Positions 34,607 through 43,136 of a DNA stretch of 64,000 nt are shown here, piece after piece. Below the pieces are notes generated by a model. That model was not told the origin of the DNA. It did no database searches and saw only the letters and a program-made list of their open reading frames with translations. How positions within the stretch are numbered: position 1 is the first letter of the stretch; every line of letters begins with the position of its first letter. The position numbers and the translations under genes were made by a program. The DNA comes from Aureimonas ureilytica (GTDB lineage Bacteria > Pseudomonadota > Alphaproteobacteria > Rhizobiales > Rhizobiaceae), in NCBI RefSeq assembly GCF_001475935.1, contig NZ_LDQA01000001.1:62001-126000 (forward strand), read 5' to 3'.

Positions 34607-35776
34607 ATGTACACCAGCCGTCCCATCAAAGCATCCCGACGCTCCGAAATCGACCCATTCCGGGCGATGGACGTTCTGGCGGAAGCGAACCGGATGATGG
34701 CAGCGGGCGTCAATGTCATTTCTCTCGCTGTCGGCCAGCCCTCCGCGCCCATACCGCCCCATGCGGGCGAAGCGGCGGAGGCGTTTCTTCGCGCCGGCCG
34801 CATCGGCTACACGGACGCTCTGGGCCGGATCGGACTGAGACGGCGCATCGCGCGCCATTACGCCGAGACCTACGGCGTCGACGTGCCGCCCGAACGAATC
34901 ATGGTCACGACCGGTTCGTCGGCGGGCTTCAATCTCGCGTTCTTGACGGCCTTCGATGTCGGGGACCGTGTTGCCATCGCCAATCCGGGTTACCCCGCCT
35001 ATCGCAATATCCTGAAAGCTCTTGGACTGGTGCCCGTGGAGATCCCGGTCGGCGCGGACGAGGATTACATCCTGACGGCGGAACGGCTGCTCGAAGCGCA
35101 TCGCCAGGAACCGATCCATGGCGTCCTCATTGCCAGCCCTGCCAATCCGACAGGGACGGTCACCCCACGCAGCGAGTTGAAGGCGCTGATCGAGCTTTGC
35201 GATAGGGAAGGGATCGCCTTCATCTCGGACGAAATCTACCACGGCTTGACCTATGGCGAGCGTGACACGTCCGCGCTGGAATTTTCCGACCGCGCCATCA
35301 TCGTCAATTCGTTTTCGAAATATTACTGCATGACCGGCTGGCGCATCGGCTGGCTCGTCTTGCCCGGTTCGCTGGTGCGAGCCTCGGAGCGGATCGGACA
35401 AAGCCTCTATATCTCCGCGCCCGAACTCAGTCAGGTCGCGGCCGAAGCGGTATTCGAAACGCGCGATCAACTCGAAGAGATCAAGCAGACCTACATTCGC
35501 AATCGTGCGATCCTTGCGCAGCGTCTACCGTCGCTCGGATTTTCCGATATCGCTCCGATCGACGGCGCCTTCTACGCCTATGCGCGCCTTCCTGCTGGGA
35601 TGGGGAGCGCGAGCGAGTTCTCGAGCCGCGTCCTCAAAAGCTGTCACGTCGCGCTGACGCCTGGGATCGACTTCGATCCGGTGGCGGGGGAGCATTTCGT
35701 GCGCTTGTCCTATGCCGGCTCCACATCCGAACTGGCTGAAGCGACCGAAAGGTTGGCGGGCTTTCTGAAGGCCTGA
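34607..35776 (+). CDS. Class I/II pyridoxal-phosphate-dependent aminotransferase
   Basis: About 389 residues, aspartate/aromatic aminotransferase fold type I. The PLP-lysine is in the IIVNSFSKYYCMTGWRIGW segment. SLAVGQPSAPIP, GYTDALGRIGLRRRIARHY, NPTGTV and the C-terminal arginine region FVRLSYAGS support the family. Substrate cannot be fixed; aspartate, aromatic or branched substrates are all possible. Start uncertain: ATG 34607 is preferred for alignment, while TTG 34586 has the better AAGG ribosome-binding site. Divergent from the M48 gene. Ends at a bidirectional terminator shared with rne. Confidence 0.9.
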   Translation: MYTSRPIKASRRSEIDPFRAMDVLAEANRMMAAGVNVISLAVGQPSAPIPPHAGEAAEAFLRAGRIGYTDALGRIGLRRRIARHYAETYGVDVPPERIMVTTGSSAGFNLAFLTAFDVGDRVAIANPGYPAYRNILKALGLVPVEIPVGADEDYILTAERLLEAHRQEPIHGVLIASPANPTGTVTPRSELKALIELCDREGIAFISDEIYHGLTYGERDTSALEFSDRAIIVNSFSKYYCMTGWRIGWLVLPGSLVRASERIGQSLYISAPELSQVAAEAVFETRDQLEEIKQTYIRNRAILAQRLPSLGFSDIAPIDGAFYAYARLPAGMGSASEFSSRVLKSCHVALTPGIDFDPVAGEHFVRLSYAGSTSELAEATERLAGFLKA

Positions 35777-35797
35777 GAGGCGGCAAGACACTCGATG

Positions 35798-35830
35798 CAA
35801 AAAGGGCGGCTCGAGAGCCGCCCTTTTGGT
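35798..35830. terminator. Bidirectional terminator between the aminotransferase gene and rne
   Basis: AAAGGGCGGCT and AGCCGCCCTTT (35801-35811 and 35816-35826) form an 11-bp perfect stem with a 4-base loop. It is flanked by A-runs on the left and T-runs on the right, so it can serve both convergent genes. Confidence 0.85.
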
Positions 35831-35835
35831 TTCAA

Positions 35836-38691
35836 TCAGAGGAAGCCGCGACGCGACCACCAGCCCGTGCGCTTGGGACGATCGTCCTGTTCGCTTTCTT
35901 GATCGACGCCGTTGGTCGTCAGTCGTGGACCGCGGGAGGACTCTTCAGCCGAGTTGTCTTCGGCTTCGGTCGAGGGCGTGCTGTCCGACGGGAAGACCTC
36001 ATCCAGAGGCGGGTTTCCGTCGATCAATGCGCCTGCTTCGGCTGTGGCTGCCATGACTTCGTTTTCATCCGGCACATCGCTGTTCCGGTCCGCCTCGAGT
36101 TCACCGAGCGGGCGAGCATCGAGATCGGCTCCCGCCATGGCGTCGACGGCGTCCGTCATCTCCGGCTCGAACGAGCGTTCGGCCACGTCGCCAATCTCGA
36201 CGGGAGCAGTCGCATCGACCTCCACCGGTTCCTCGGCAACATCGTCCGACACGACATCTGGCAAAGCTTCGTTCGAGCCAGCACCTTCGGCGACATCCAT
36301 GACCGGCGCGTCATTGGCCTCGTCCTCACGGGTGCGACGGCCACCCCGCCGACCACGGCGACGACGCTTGCGGTTCTTGCCATCTTCATCGTGACCTGCC
36401 GACGCTTCGGACTCGGCATCCTCACCATCCACCTCTACGTCTGCTTCCGACGAGGTGGTTTCGTCATCGGCGGCGATGTCTTCCTCGTCGGAGGCGCTTT
36501 CGATGTCGTTGTCCTGACCAGCGGCATCGGACTTGCGTCCGTTGCGACGACGGCGACGACGGCGACGCGAACCGTCGCGGCGATCGTCATCGGAGCCTTC
36601 CGTCTCGGTCGCGGCCTCCGTGTCGTCCATCACCTCGGCAACGATCTCGTCTTCCTCCGGCATGACCTCGATCAGATCATCCGGGGCGAGGCTGATGGGG
36701 CGAACCGGCTGGGGGCGCGGACGCTGAACCGCCTCGGCGCCGTGTTCGATCGCGATATGCTGATGGCCGTGACCTTCCACGGCTTCCAGCATGATATGGA
36801 GCCCATAATGGGCCTCAAGTTCATCGATCGTGCGACGCTTCTCGTTCAAGATATAAAGCGCTGTCGCGGTCGGCACTCGGACGATGAGATCGTGCGTCCC
36901 GTGCTTCTGCAGATGCTCTTCAACCGTGCGCAGGACATGCAGCGCCAGCGAGGACGCCGAACGAATAAAGCCGTTGCCGTTGCAGACGGGGCAGGTCTGC
37001 ATGGTGGATTCGAGCACACTCGCGCGGATGCGCTGGCGGCTCATTTCCAGAAGGCCGAAATGCGAGATGCGGCCCACCTGGATGCGAGCGCGATCGTCCT
37101 TCAGGCAATCCTTCAGGCGCTTCTCGACGTTCCGGTTGTTGCGCTTCTCCTCCATGTCGATGAAGTCGATAACGATCAGACCCGCGAGATCGCGCAGGCG
37201 AAGCTGGCGTGCGATCTCCTCGGAGGCCTCCAGATTGGTCTGGTAAGCCGTATCCTCGATGGAGTGCTCGCGGGTCGAGCGGCCCGAGTTGACGTCGATC
37301 GACACCAGCGCTTCCGTCTGGTTGATGATGATGTAGCCGCCGGACTTCAGCGTCACGTTCGGCTGCACCATCTTGTCGAGCTGCGCTTCGATGCCCTGGC
37401 GCGCGAAGATCGGCGTCGGGTCCCGGTAGGGCTGCACCACCTTGGCTTGGCTTGGCATCAGCATCCGCATGAAGTCCTTGGCTTCGCGGTAGCCGGCTTC
37501 ACCCGCCACAAGAACCTGATCGATGTCCTTGTTGTAGAGATCGCGGATCGAGCGCTTGATCAGGCTGCCTTCCTCGTAGACGAGGGTCGGCGCCATCGAT
37601 TGAAGCGTCAGAGTGCGCACCGTCTCCCAGAGACGCATCAGATATTCGTAGTCCCGCTTCACCTCGGCCTTGGTGCGATTGGCACCGGCCGTGCGCAGGA
37701 TAATGCCCATGCCGCGCGGCACGTCGAGATCGCGCACGACATCCTTCAGCCGCTTGCGATCCGCAGCGTTGGTGATCTTGCGCGAAATTCCGCCGCCTCG
37801 CGCCGTGTTCGGCATGAGAACCGAATAGCGGCCCGCCAGCGAGAGATAGGTCGTCAGCGCGGCGCCCTTGGAGCCACGTTCCTCCTTGACCACCTGAACG
37901 AGCAGAATCTGCCGGCGACGGATAACTTCCTGAATCTTGTAGTTCTTGCGCGGAGCGCGGGTGCGAACCGGCACCTCTTCCATCGCGTCTTCGCTGCCGA
38001 GATCGTCGATCTGTTCCGCCTCGTCCTCGCCGGACGGCGCATCGTCGTCCGACCCACGCGTGCGACGGCGCGGCCGACGCCGACGATTACCATCCTTCTG
38101 CGCTTCGTCAGAGGCTACAGGCTCAGCGGGCTGCTCGCCCAAATCCTCTTCGTCGGACGTGTCGGCGCTCTCGGATGCGGAACTGTCCTCGCCATCCGTT
38201 TCGCCGTAATTGCCGACCTGGGCCGAGCCCACTTCGGAGATTTCCTCCTCGGTATCAGGGACGTCCTCGATGCCGGAGACGTTTTCCGAGACGCTGTCGT
38301 CACCCGCGTCAGCGGCTTTCGCCTCCGTTTCACGCGAGCGGCGCGAGCGCGCGCGATTGTCTCGGGCGGATTTGCGTTCGGTTTCTTCTTCTTCCTCGGC
38401 CGCGCGGGCGAGTTCGTCCTCGATCAGGGCCTGACGATCCGCCACAGGGATCTGGTAGTAGTCGGGATGGATTTCGCTGAAGGCGAGGAAGCCATGCCGG
38501 TTTCCGCCATATTCGACAAAGGCGGCCTGCAGCGACGGCTCGACCCGCGTTACCTTCGCGAGATAGATATTGCCCTTGATCTGCTTCTTGTGTTCGGACT
38601 CGAAATCGAATTCTTCGATCCGGTTACCCTTGACGACGACGACCCGGGTTTCTTCCGGATGCGACGCATCGATCAACATCTTGTTTGCCAT
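35836..38691 (-). CDS. rne: Ribonuclease E/G
   Basis: Endoribonuclease that starts mRNA decay and processes rRNA and tRNA. 951 residues. The S1 domain begins near residue 37 and is split by a long acidic and arginine-rich insert (about residues 95-240), resuming at IQEVIRRRQILLVQVVKEERG. The catalytic domain has SIDVNSGRSTREHSIEDTA and the second metal aspartate in GLIVIDFIDMEEKRNNRNVE. The zinc-link CPVC is in TCPVCNGNGF. The C-terminal third is acidic with arginine-rich blocks ([12 protein letters not shown] and RKRRRRGRRGGRR), likely RNA-binding and degradosome scaffold. It has an unusually long, structured upstream region. Confidence 0.95.
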   Translation of the reverse strand: MANKMLIDASHPEETRVVVVKGNRIEEFDFESEHKKQIKGNIYLAKVTRVEPSLQAAFVEYGGNRHGFLAFSEIHPDYYQIPVADRQALIEDELARAAEEEEETERKSARDNRARSRRSRETEAKAADAGDDSVSENVSGIEDVPDTEEEISEVGSAQVGNYGETDGEDSSASESADTSDEEDLGEQPAEPVASDEAQKDGNRRRRPRRRTRGSDDDAPSGEDEAEQIDDLGSEDAMEEVPVRTRAPRKNYKIQEVIRRRQILLVQVVKEERGSKGAALTTYLSLAGRYSVLMPNTARGGGISRKITNAADRKRLKDVVRDLDVPRGMGIILRTAGANRTKAEVKRDYEYLMRLWETVRTLTLQSMAPTLVYEEGSLIKRSIRDLYNKDIDQVLVAGEAGYREAKDFMRMLMPSQAKVVQPYRDPTPIFARQGIEAQLDKMVQPNVTLKSGGYIIINQTEALVSIDVNSGRSTREHSIEDTAYQTNLEASEEIARQLRLRDLAGLIVIDFIDMEEKRNNRNVEKRLKDCLKDDRARIQVGRISHFGLLEMSRQRIRASVLESTMQTCPVCNGNGFIRSASSLALHVLRTVEEHLQKHGTHDLIVRVPTATALYILNEKRRTIDELEAHYGLHIMLEAVEGHGHQHIAIEHGAEAVQRPRPQPVRPISLAPDDLIEVMPEEDEIVAEVMDDTEAATETEGSDDDRRDGSRRRRRRRRNGRKSDAAGQDNDIESASDEEDIAADDETTSSEADVEVDGEDAESEASAGHDEDGKNRKRRRRGRRGGRRTREDEANDAPVMDVAEGAGSNEALPDVVSDDVAEEPVEVDATAPVEIGDVAERSFEPEMTDAVDAMAGADLDARPLGELEADRNSDVPDENEVMAATAEAGALIDGNPPLDEVFPSDSTPSTEAEDNSAEESSRGPRLTTNGVDQESEQDDRPKRTGWWSRRGFL

Positions 38692-38968
38692 GAAATCTCA
38701 ACTCCGAGACCCGGAGCCTGCCGAACGATCCGGCGGATAACGCCGGTTGAAAGATCGGAAAGGGCGGGCCGGCAGGTGCCGAGCGGTTTGCAAACAGCAT
38801 GGTCCCGGTCAAAGGATGCTTCGCCTGCCCAATCTGGCGGCGGTCTATCCGGGATGAAAACACTGCTGACGACACGCGCTCGCGACCTGCAATAAATGGG
38901 TGGCCGTTTCATCGGCCGATGAAAGACATGCAGCCAACCTGACGGCCGTCCCGCATGATGGAAGTCCG

Positions 38969-38983
38969 TCGAGACTGTCTCGA
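38969..38983. repeat. Inverted repeat in the rne upstream region
   Basis: TCGAGAC-T-GTCTCGA is a perfect 7-bp inverted repeat around a single central base, a shape more like a dimeric operator than a hairpin. Confidence 0.5.
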
Positions 38984-39053
38984 ACGGAGAAAATTTGTCG
39001 AAGGCTCGTCACGATCGATCGCTGGTTCGGTCGGGCCTCGCGTCTCGGCTCGG

Positions 39054-39069
39054 AGACGAGATCTCGTCT
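39054..39069. repeat. 16-bp perfect palindrome in the rne/amidase intergenic region
   Basis: AGACGAGA/TCTCGTCT is a perfect palindrome without spacer, about 170 bp upstream of the amidase start. It could be an operator for either gene. Confidence 0.5.
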
Positions 39070-39239
39070 TTCCGATCGGTCGCGAAGCCGTTCCGCAATC
39101 GACGCGGTAGCCTCACTTCTGCTTTTATGGCGTGGGACGCGCCTAAACAAGTGCCAGGCCTCTCCAGAGGGCAGTTCCCACCCATGTTCGTCGCCTAGAA
39201 CCGGCTCAACTTGCCGCCAGACCCCCGGTTGCCAACTGC

Positions 39240-40421
39240 ATGTCTCAAACTCTTCGTTGCCTTGCGGTGCTTTTTCTTCTGTTCGTCCACGGTTTGCTGC
39301 CAGCGCGCGCCGCCGACCCCTCCGTCATTACGGCGATTCGACTGACATCGGTGGATGAGGGCGACGACGTGGAGATCGAGTTGGACGGTGCGGCGCAACC
39401 CGATCTTCTGACGCTCAAGTCGCCCTATCGATTGGCGTTGGATTTCGACGCCACGCTCTCGGCGGCCGCAGCGCCGGTTACGAAAGGCGCGCATTGGGTG
39501 CGGGGGGTGAAGCAGGGGCTGGTCGCCGCCGATCGCTACCGATTGCTTCTCGAACTCAATAGTGCGGTCAAACCAAAGCTCACGTCTCGACAGGAGGATG
39601 GGCGAACGCTGATCCTCCTGACGCTGCGCAAAGGCCGGGAGGCGGATTTCGTGGTGCCGGCGAAAGCCCGCGAAGCGTCCGTCGCGGGTCACGTTGAGCC
39701 GCGCCGGGCGTCCGATCCTTTCGTCATCGTCATCGATCCGGGCCATGGGGGAATCGATCGCGGGGCTACCGGCGAGAAGGGGACGGAGGAGAAGGCCGTC
39801 AATCTCGCGTTCGGTCTTGCTCTTCGCGACGCGCTCTCGGCTTATCCGAATATTAAAGTGCTGATGACGCGCGAGGACGACACGTTCATTCCCTTGAACG
39901 AGCGGGCGGCTATTGCCCGCAGGGCGAAGGCGGGCCTTTTCGTCTCGCTCCATGCCGACTCGATCCGTTACAAGGATCTGCGGGGGGCGACCGTTTATAC
40001 CCTTTCGGAGAAGGCGTCGGATGGCTTGGCGCGCGAACTGGCGGACAGCGAAAACTCCGCTGATCGTTTTGCCGGCGCCGAGTGGGATCAGGATGCGCCG
40101 GAAATCCATGACATCCTCGTGGACCTCGTTCGACAGGAGACCGAGGGCTTCTCGGAGCATTTCGCCCTTGGGCTGGTAGCGCAACTGAAGGACGGCGGCG
40201 TTCGCCTGATCAACAATCCCAAGCGGTCGGCCGGCTTTCGCGTTCTGCGAGCCCCCGATGTGCCCTCGGTCTTGGTCGAGATGGGATACCTTTCGAACGA
40301 ACAGGAGGAGAAACTCCTGACCTCGCCCGACTGGCAGAAGAAGGTCGCGTCCATTCTAGCGCGGTCGATCGAGGCGTTTTCCCGGCATCGCTCGATCGTG
40401 GATCAACGCAGCGCGAATTGA
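39240..40421 (+). CDS. N-acetylmuramoyl-L-alanine amidase (AmiC type)
   Basis: Periplasmic enzyme that cuts peptide stems from glycan strands to split daughter cells. 393 residues: signal peptide (1-24, ending ARA), AMIN domain (about 27-135), then Amidase_3. Zinc ligands are the His of IDPGHGGIDRGATG, the Glu in TEEKAVNLAF and the His of SLHADS, and the catalytic Glu is in SVLVEMGYLSN. Such AMIN amidases are usually switched on by LytM/EnvC proteins; an M23 protein is encoded nearby at 44359. Followed by pbpC1A-type gene on the same strand. Confidence 0.94.
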   Translation: MSQTLRCLAVLFLLFVHGLLPARAADPSVITAIRLTSVDEGDDVEIELDGAAQPDLLTLKSPYRLALDFDATLSAAAAPVTKGAHWVRGVKQGLVAADRYRLLLELNSAVKPKLTSRQEDGRTLILLTLRKGREADFVVPAKAREASVAGHVEPRRASDPFVIVIDPGHGGIDRGATGEKGTEEKAVNLAFGLALRDALSAYPNIKVLMTREDDTFIPLNERAAIARRAKAGLFVSLHADSIRYKDLRGATVYTLSEKASDGLARELADSENSADRFAGAEWDQDAPEIHDILVDLVRQETEGFSEHFALGLVAQLKDGGVRLINNPKRSAGFRVLRAPDVPSVLVEMGYLSNEQEEKLLTSPDWQKKVASILARSIEAFSRHRSIVDQRSAN

Positions 40422-40465
40422 CGCGAGCGTTCCGCGTGGCGCAATTGCCACAGCAAACACGCATT

Positions 40466-40496
40466 GGCGCCTCGCAACATCGGGGCGCCTCATTTA
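40466..40496 (+). terminator. Probable terminator after the amidase gene
   Basis: GGCGCCTCG (40466-40474) pairs with CGGGGCGCC (40481-40489) with one wobble and a 6-base loop, followed by TCATTT. The T-tract is weak. Confidence 0.55.
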
Positions 40497-40604
40497 TGAA
40501 GGAAGTCCAAACTCCCGGCCATATCGCGCACTCGCGGGTTCGGGACCGCGCGACCCGGTCGCGTGCTGTTCGGGCGAATCCAGAATGCAGGCGATAGGGT
40601 CACG

Positions 40605-43046
40605 ATGATCAAGCTGCTCGGCTATTTCTTCGGCATCGGGTCGGTGCTCGCGCTGATCGGGGCAGGTGGCGTCGGCGTCTATGTCGCCAAGATGAGCGAA
40701 GACCTGCCGGACTATCAGGTTCTGGAGAAATACGAGCCGCCGGTGATGACGCGCATCCACGCGTCCGATGGCGGGCTCATGGCCGAGTATGCCAAGCAGC
40801 GGCGTCTTTACCTGCCGATCCAGGCGATCCCTGATCGGCTGAAGAATGCGTTCTTATCGGCCGAAGACAAGAATTTTTACGAACATCACGGCGTCGATCC
40901 CGAGGGGATCGTGCGCGCCGCCGTCGTCTCCATCAAGGGCGGCCCGATGCAGGGCGGTTCGACCATCACGCAGCAGGTCGCCAAGAACTTTCTTCTGACC
41001 AACGAGCGCTCGATGGAGCGCAAGGTCAAGGAAGCCATCCTGTCGCTGCGCATCGAGCAGGCCTACTCCAAGGATCGGATCCTCGAACTCTATCTGAACG
41101 AAATCTATCTCGGGCTGGGTGCCTATGGCGTGGCAGCCGCGTCCTTGTCCTATTTCGACAAGTCCGTGAACGAGCTGGAAATCCAAGAGGTCGCCTACCT
41201 CGCGGCTCTGCCCAAGGCGCCTGAAAACTACAATCCATTCCGAAACCCGAACGAGGCGTTGGCGCGCCGCAATTGGGTCATCCAGCGCATGGCCGAGAAC
41301 GGCTTCATCACGCAGGACGAAGCCAATAAGGCCATCGCGAAGCCGCTTGGGATCAAGACGCGCTCCAACAACGCCTACGTGCCGTCGGCGGAATATTTCA
41401 CCGAAGAGGTTCGGCGCGACATCATCTCGCGCTATGGCGTGAACGCCCTCTACGAAGGTGGCCTCTCGGTGCGGACCACGATCGATCCGCATATGCAGGT
41501 CGAGGCGCGCAAAGCGTTGCAACATGCCCTCGTCCAATACGACCAGGCCAAGGGGTTCCGGGGGCCGGTCAAGACCATCGAACTCGGCAATGACTGGGGC
41601 ACGCCGCTGGGTGAGATCGAAGGCCTGTCGGACGTTCCCGAATGGCAGCTCGCGGTGGTTCTGACCACGGACGCGAATTCGGTGAGCATCGGCCTCCAGC
41701 CTGACAAACTGCCCTCGGGCCGGCGCGGTCCGGAGCGCGAGATCGGCACGATCGCGCTATCGGACATGCGCTGGGCGCTCTCGATGGTCGAGGGCGGTCG
41801 GCGCGCCTCGGTGAAGACCGCCGATCGGGTGCTTCAACGCGGCGATGTCGTCTATGTCGAGAAGAAGGGCGATGGCAGCGAATACCGCCTGCGTCAGCCG
41901 CCTCGCGTGCAGGGCGCGCTGGTTGCGATGGACCCACATACGGGCCGCGTTCTCGCCATGGTCGGCGGATTCTCCTATGCCCAGTCCGAGTTCAACCGAG
42001 CAACGCAAGCCTATCGTCAACCTGGCTCGTCGTTCAAGCCGATCGTCTATGCGGCCGCGCTCGATAATGGCTACACGCCGGCGTCCGTCATTCTCGATGC
42101 GCCGATCTCGATCCCGAACGGAACGGGCGGTTTCTGGGAGCCAAAGAATTATGGCGGCGAGTTCGCCGGCCCTTCGACTCTGCGCACAGGCATCGAGAAA
42201 AGCCGCAATCTCATGACCGTTCGCCTCGCGCAGGACATGGGCATGAAACTCGTGGCCGAATATGCGGAGCGGTTCGGCATCTATGACAAGATGATGCCCT
42301 ATCTCCCGATGGCGCTCGGTTCCGGCGAAACAACGGTCATGCGCATGGTCTCGGCTTATTCGGTGATGGCGAATGGCGGGCGGTCCATCGAGCCTTCCTT
42401 GATCGACCGGGTGCAGGACCGCTATGGGCGCACCGTCTACAAGCATGACAACCGCAAGTGCGATCAGTGCAATGACGCGGCCTGGTCCGATCAGCCCGAA
42501 CCCGAACTCATCGATGATCGCCAGCAGGTTCTCGATCCCATGACCGCCTATCAGATCACCTCGATGATGGAAGGCGTGGTCCAGCGCGGCACGGCGACCG
42601 TCGTCAAGGAACTGGGCGTGCCTGCGGCCGGTAAGACGGGGACGACCAATGACGAGAAGGATGCCTGGTTCGTTGGTTTCACCCCGAATCTCGTGACGGG
42701 CGTCTATCTTGGCTACGACAACCCTCAGCCTCTGGGCCATGGCGGAACCGGTGGCGGTTTCGCGGCGCCGGTCTTTGTCGATTTCATGAAGGATGCGATC
42801 GCCGGCAAGCCCGTCGCCGATTTCCGTATTCCCGAGGGCATGACTCAGGTTGCCGTCGACAGGCGAACCGGTATGGCGGCCGACCCCAATTCCAAGGATG
42901 CGATCATCGAGGCGTTCAAGCCCGGCACGGGCCCGTCCAATGTCTATCAAGTGATCGGCGAAGGGGGCGGCGGCCCGGTCGCCTCGCAGCCGCTGCCGGC
43001 CGAGGCGCAGCAGGCGATCGTGTCGGGCGCGGGCGGTCTGTTCTAA
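40605..43046 (+). CDS. mrcA: Penicillin-binding protein 1A (class A, bifunctional)
   Basis: Polymerises glycan strands and cross-links peptides. 813 residues: N-terminal membrane anchor (about 3-28), then a GT51 glycosyltransferase domain with its catalytic glutamate in SAEDKNFYEHHGVDPEG and the GGSTITQQVAKNFLL motif. An OB-like insert follows, and then the transpeptidase domain with SxxK in RQPGSSFKPIVY and KTG in AAGKTGTTNDEKDAWFVG. ATG 40605 has AGGG five bases upstream; a GTG at 40563 is in frame but less likely. The amidase lies upstream and prfB follows on the same strand. Confidence 0.95.
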   Translation: MIKLLGYFFGIGSVLALIGAGGVGVYVAKMSEDLPDYQVLEKYEPPVMTRIHASDGGLMAEYAKQRRLYLPIQAIPDRLKNAFLSAEDKNFYEHHGVDPEGIVRAAVVSIKGGPMQGGSTITQQVAKNFLLTNERSMERKVKEAILSLRIEQAYSKDRILELYLNEIYLGLGAYGVAAASLSYFDKSVNELEIQEVAYLAALPKAPENYNPFRNPNEALARRNWVIQRMAENGFITQDEANKAIAKPLGIKTRSNNAYVPSAEYFTEEVRRDIISRYGVNALYEGGLSVRTTIDPHMQVEARKALQHALVQYDQAKGFRGPVKTIELGNDWGTPLGEIEGLSDVPEWQLAVVLTTDANSVSIGLQPDKLPSGRRGPEREIGTIALSDMRWALSMVEGGRRASVKTADRVLQRGDVVYVEKKGDGSEYRLRQPPRVQGALVAMDPHTGRVLAMVGGFSYAQSEFNRATQAYRQPGSSFKPIVYAAALDNGYTPASVILDAPISIPNGTGGFWEPKNYGGEFAGPSTLRTGIEKSRNLMTVRLAQDMGMKLVAEYAERFGIYDKMMPYLPMALGSGETTVMRMVSAYSVMANGGRSIEPSLIDRVQDRYGRTVYKHDNRKCDQCNDAAWSDQPEPELIDDRQQVLDPMTAYQITSMMEGVVQRGTATVVKELGVPAAGKTGTTNDEKDAWFVGFTPNLVTGVYLGYDNPQPLGHGGTGGGFAAPVFVDFMKDAIAGKPVADFRIPEGMTQVAVDRRTGMAADPNSKDAIIEAFKPGTGPSNVYQVIGEGGGGPVASQPLPAEAQQAIVSGAGGLF

Positions 43047-43136
43047 ACCGCTTTTGTGTCAGCTTTACAGGGCGTGACGTGGTGCCTATGGTCCGCGCCA
43101 TTCCAACCCTTTTCATTGCAAACGAGGGAGAGCGGC

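Larger units (their letters stand above)
38692..39239 (-). promoter_or_regulatory. Long upstream/leader region of rne
   Basis: 548 bases between the divergent rne and amidase genes. RNase E autoregulation through its own 5' leader is established in enterobacteria; here the space and two palindromes at 38969 and 39054 would allow something similar. No coding frame here has a convincing start or recognisable product. The right end must also hold the amidase promoter. I cannot place either transcription start. Confidence 0.45.

Noticed and set aside
35899-38895. Nearly 1000-codon plus-strand open frame opposite rne
   Set aside because: Antisense to a gene with complete RNase E motifs. Arg/Val/Phe-rich shadow with no domains.
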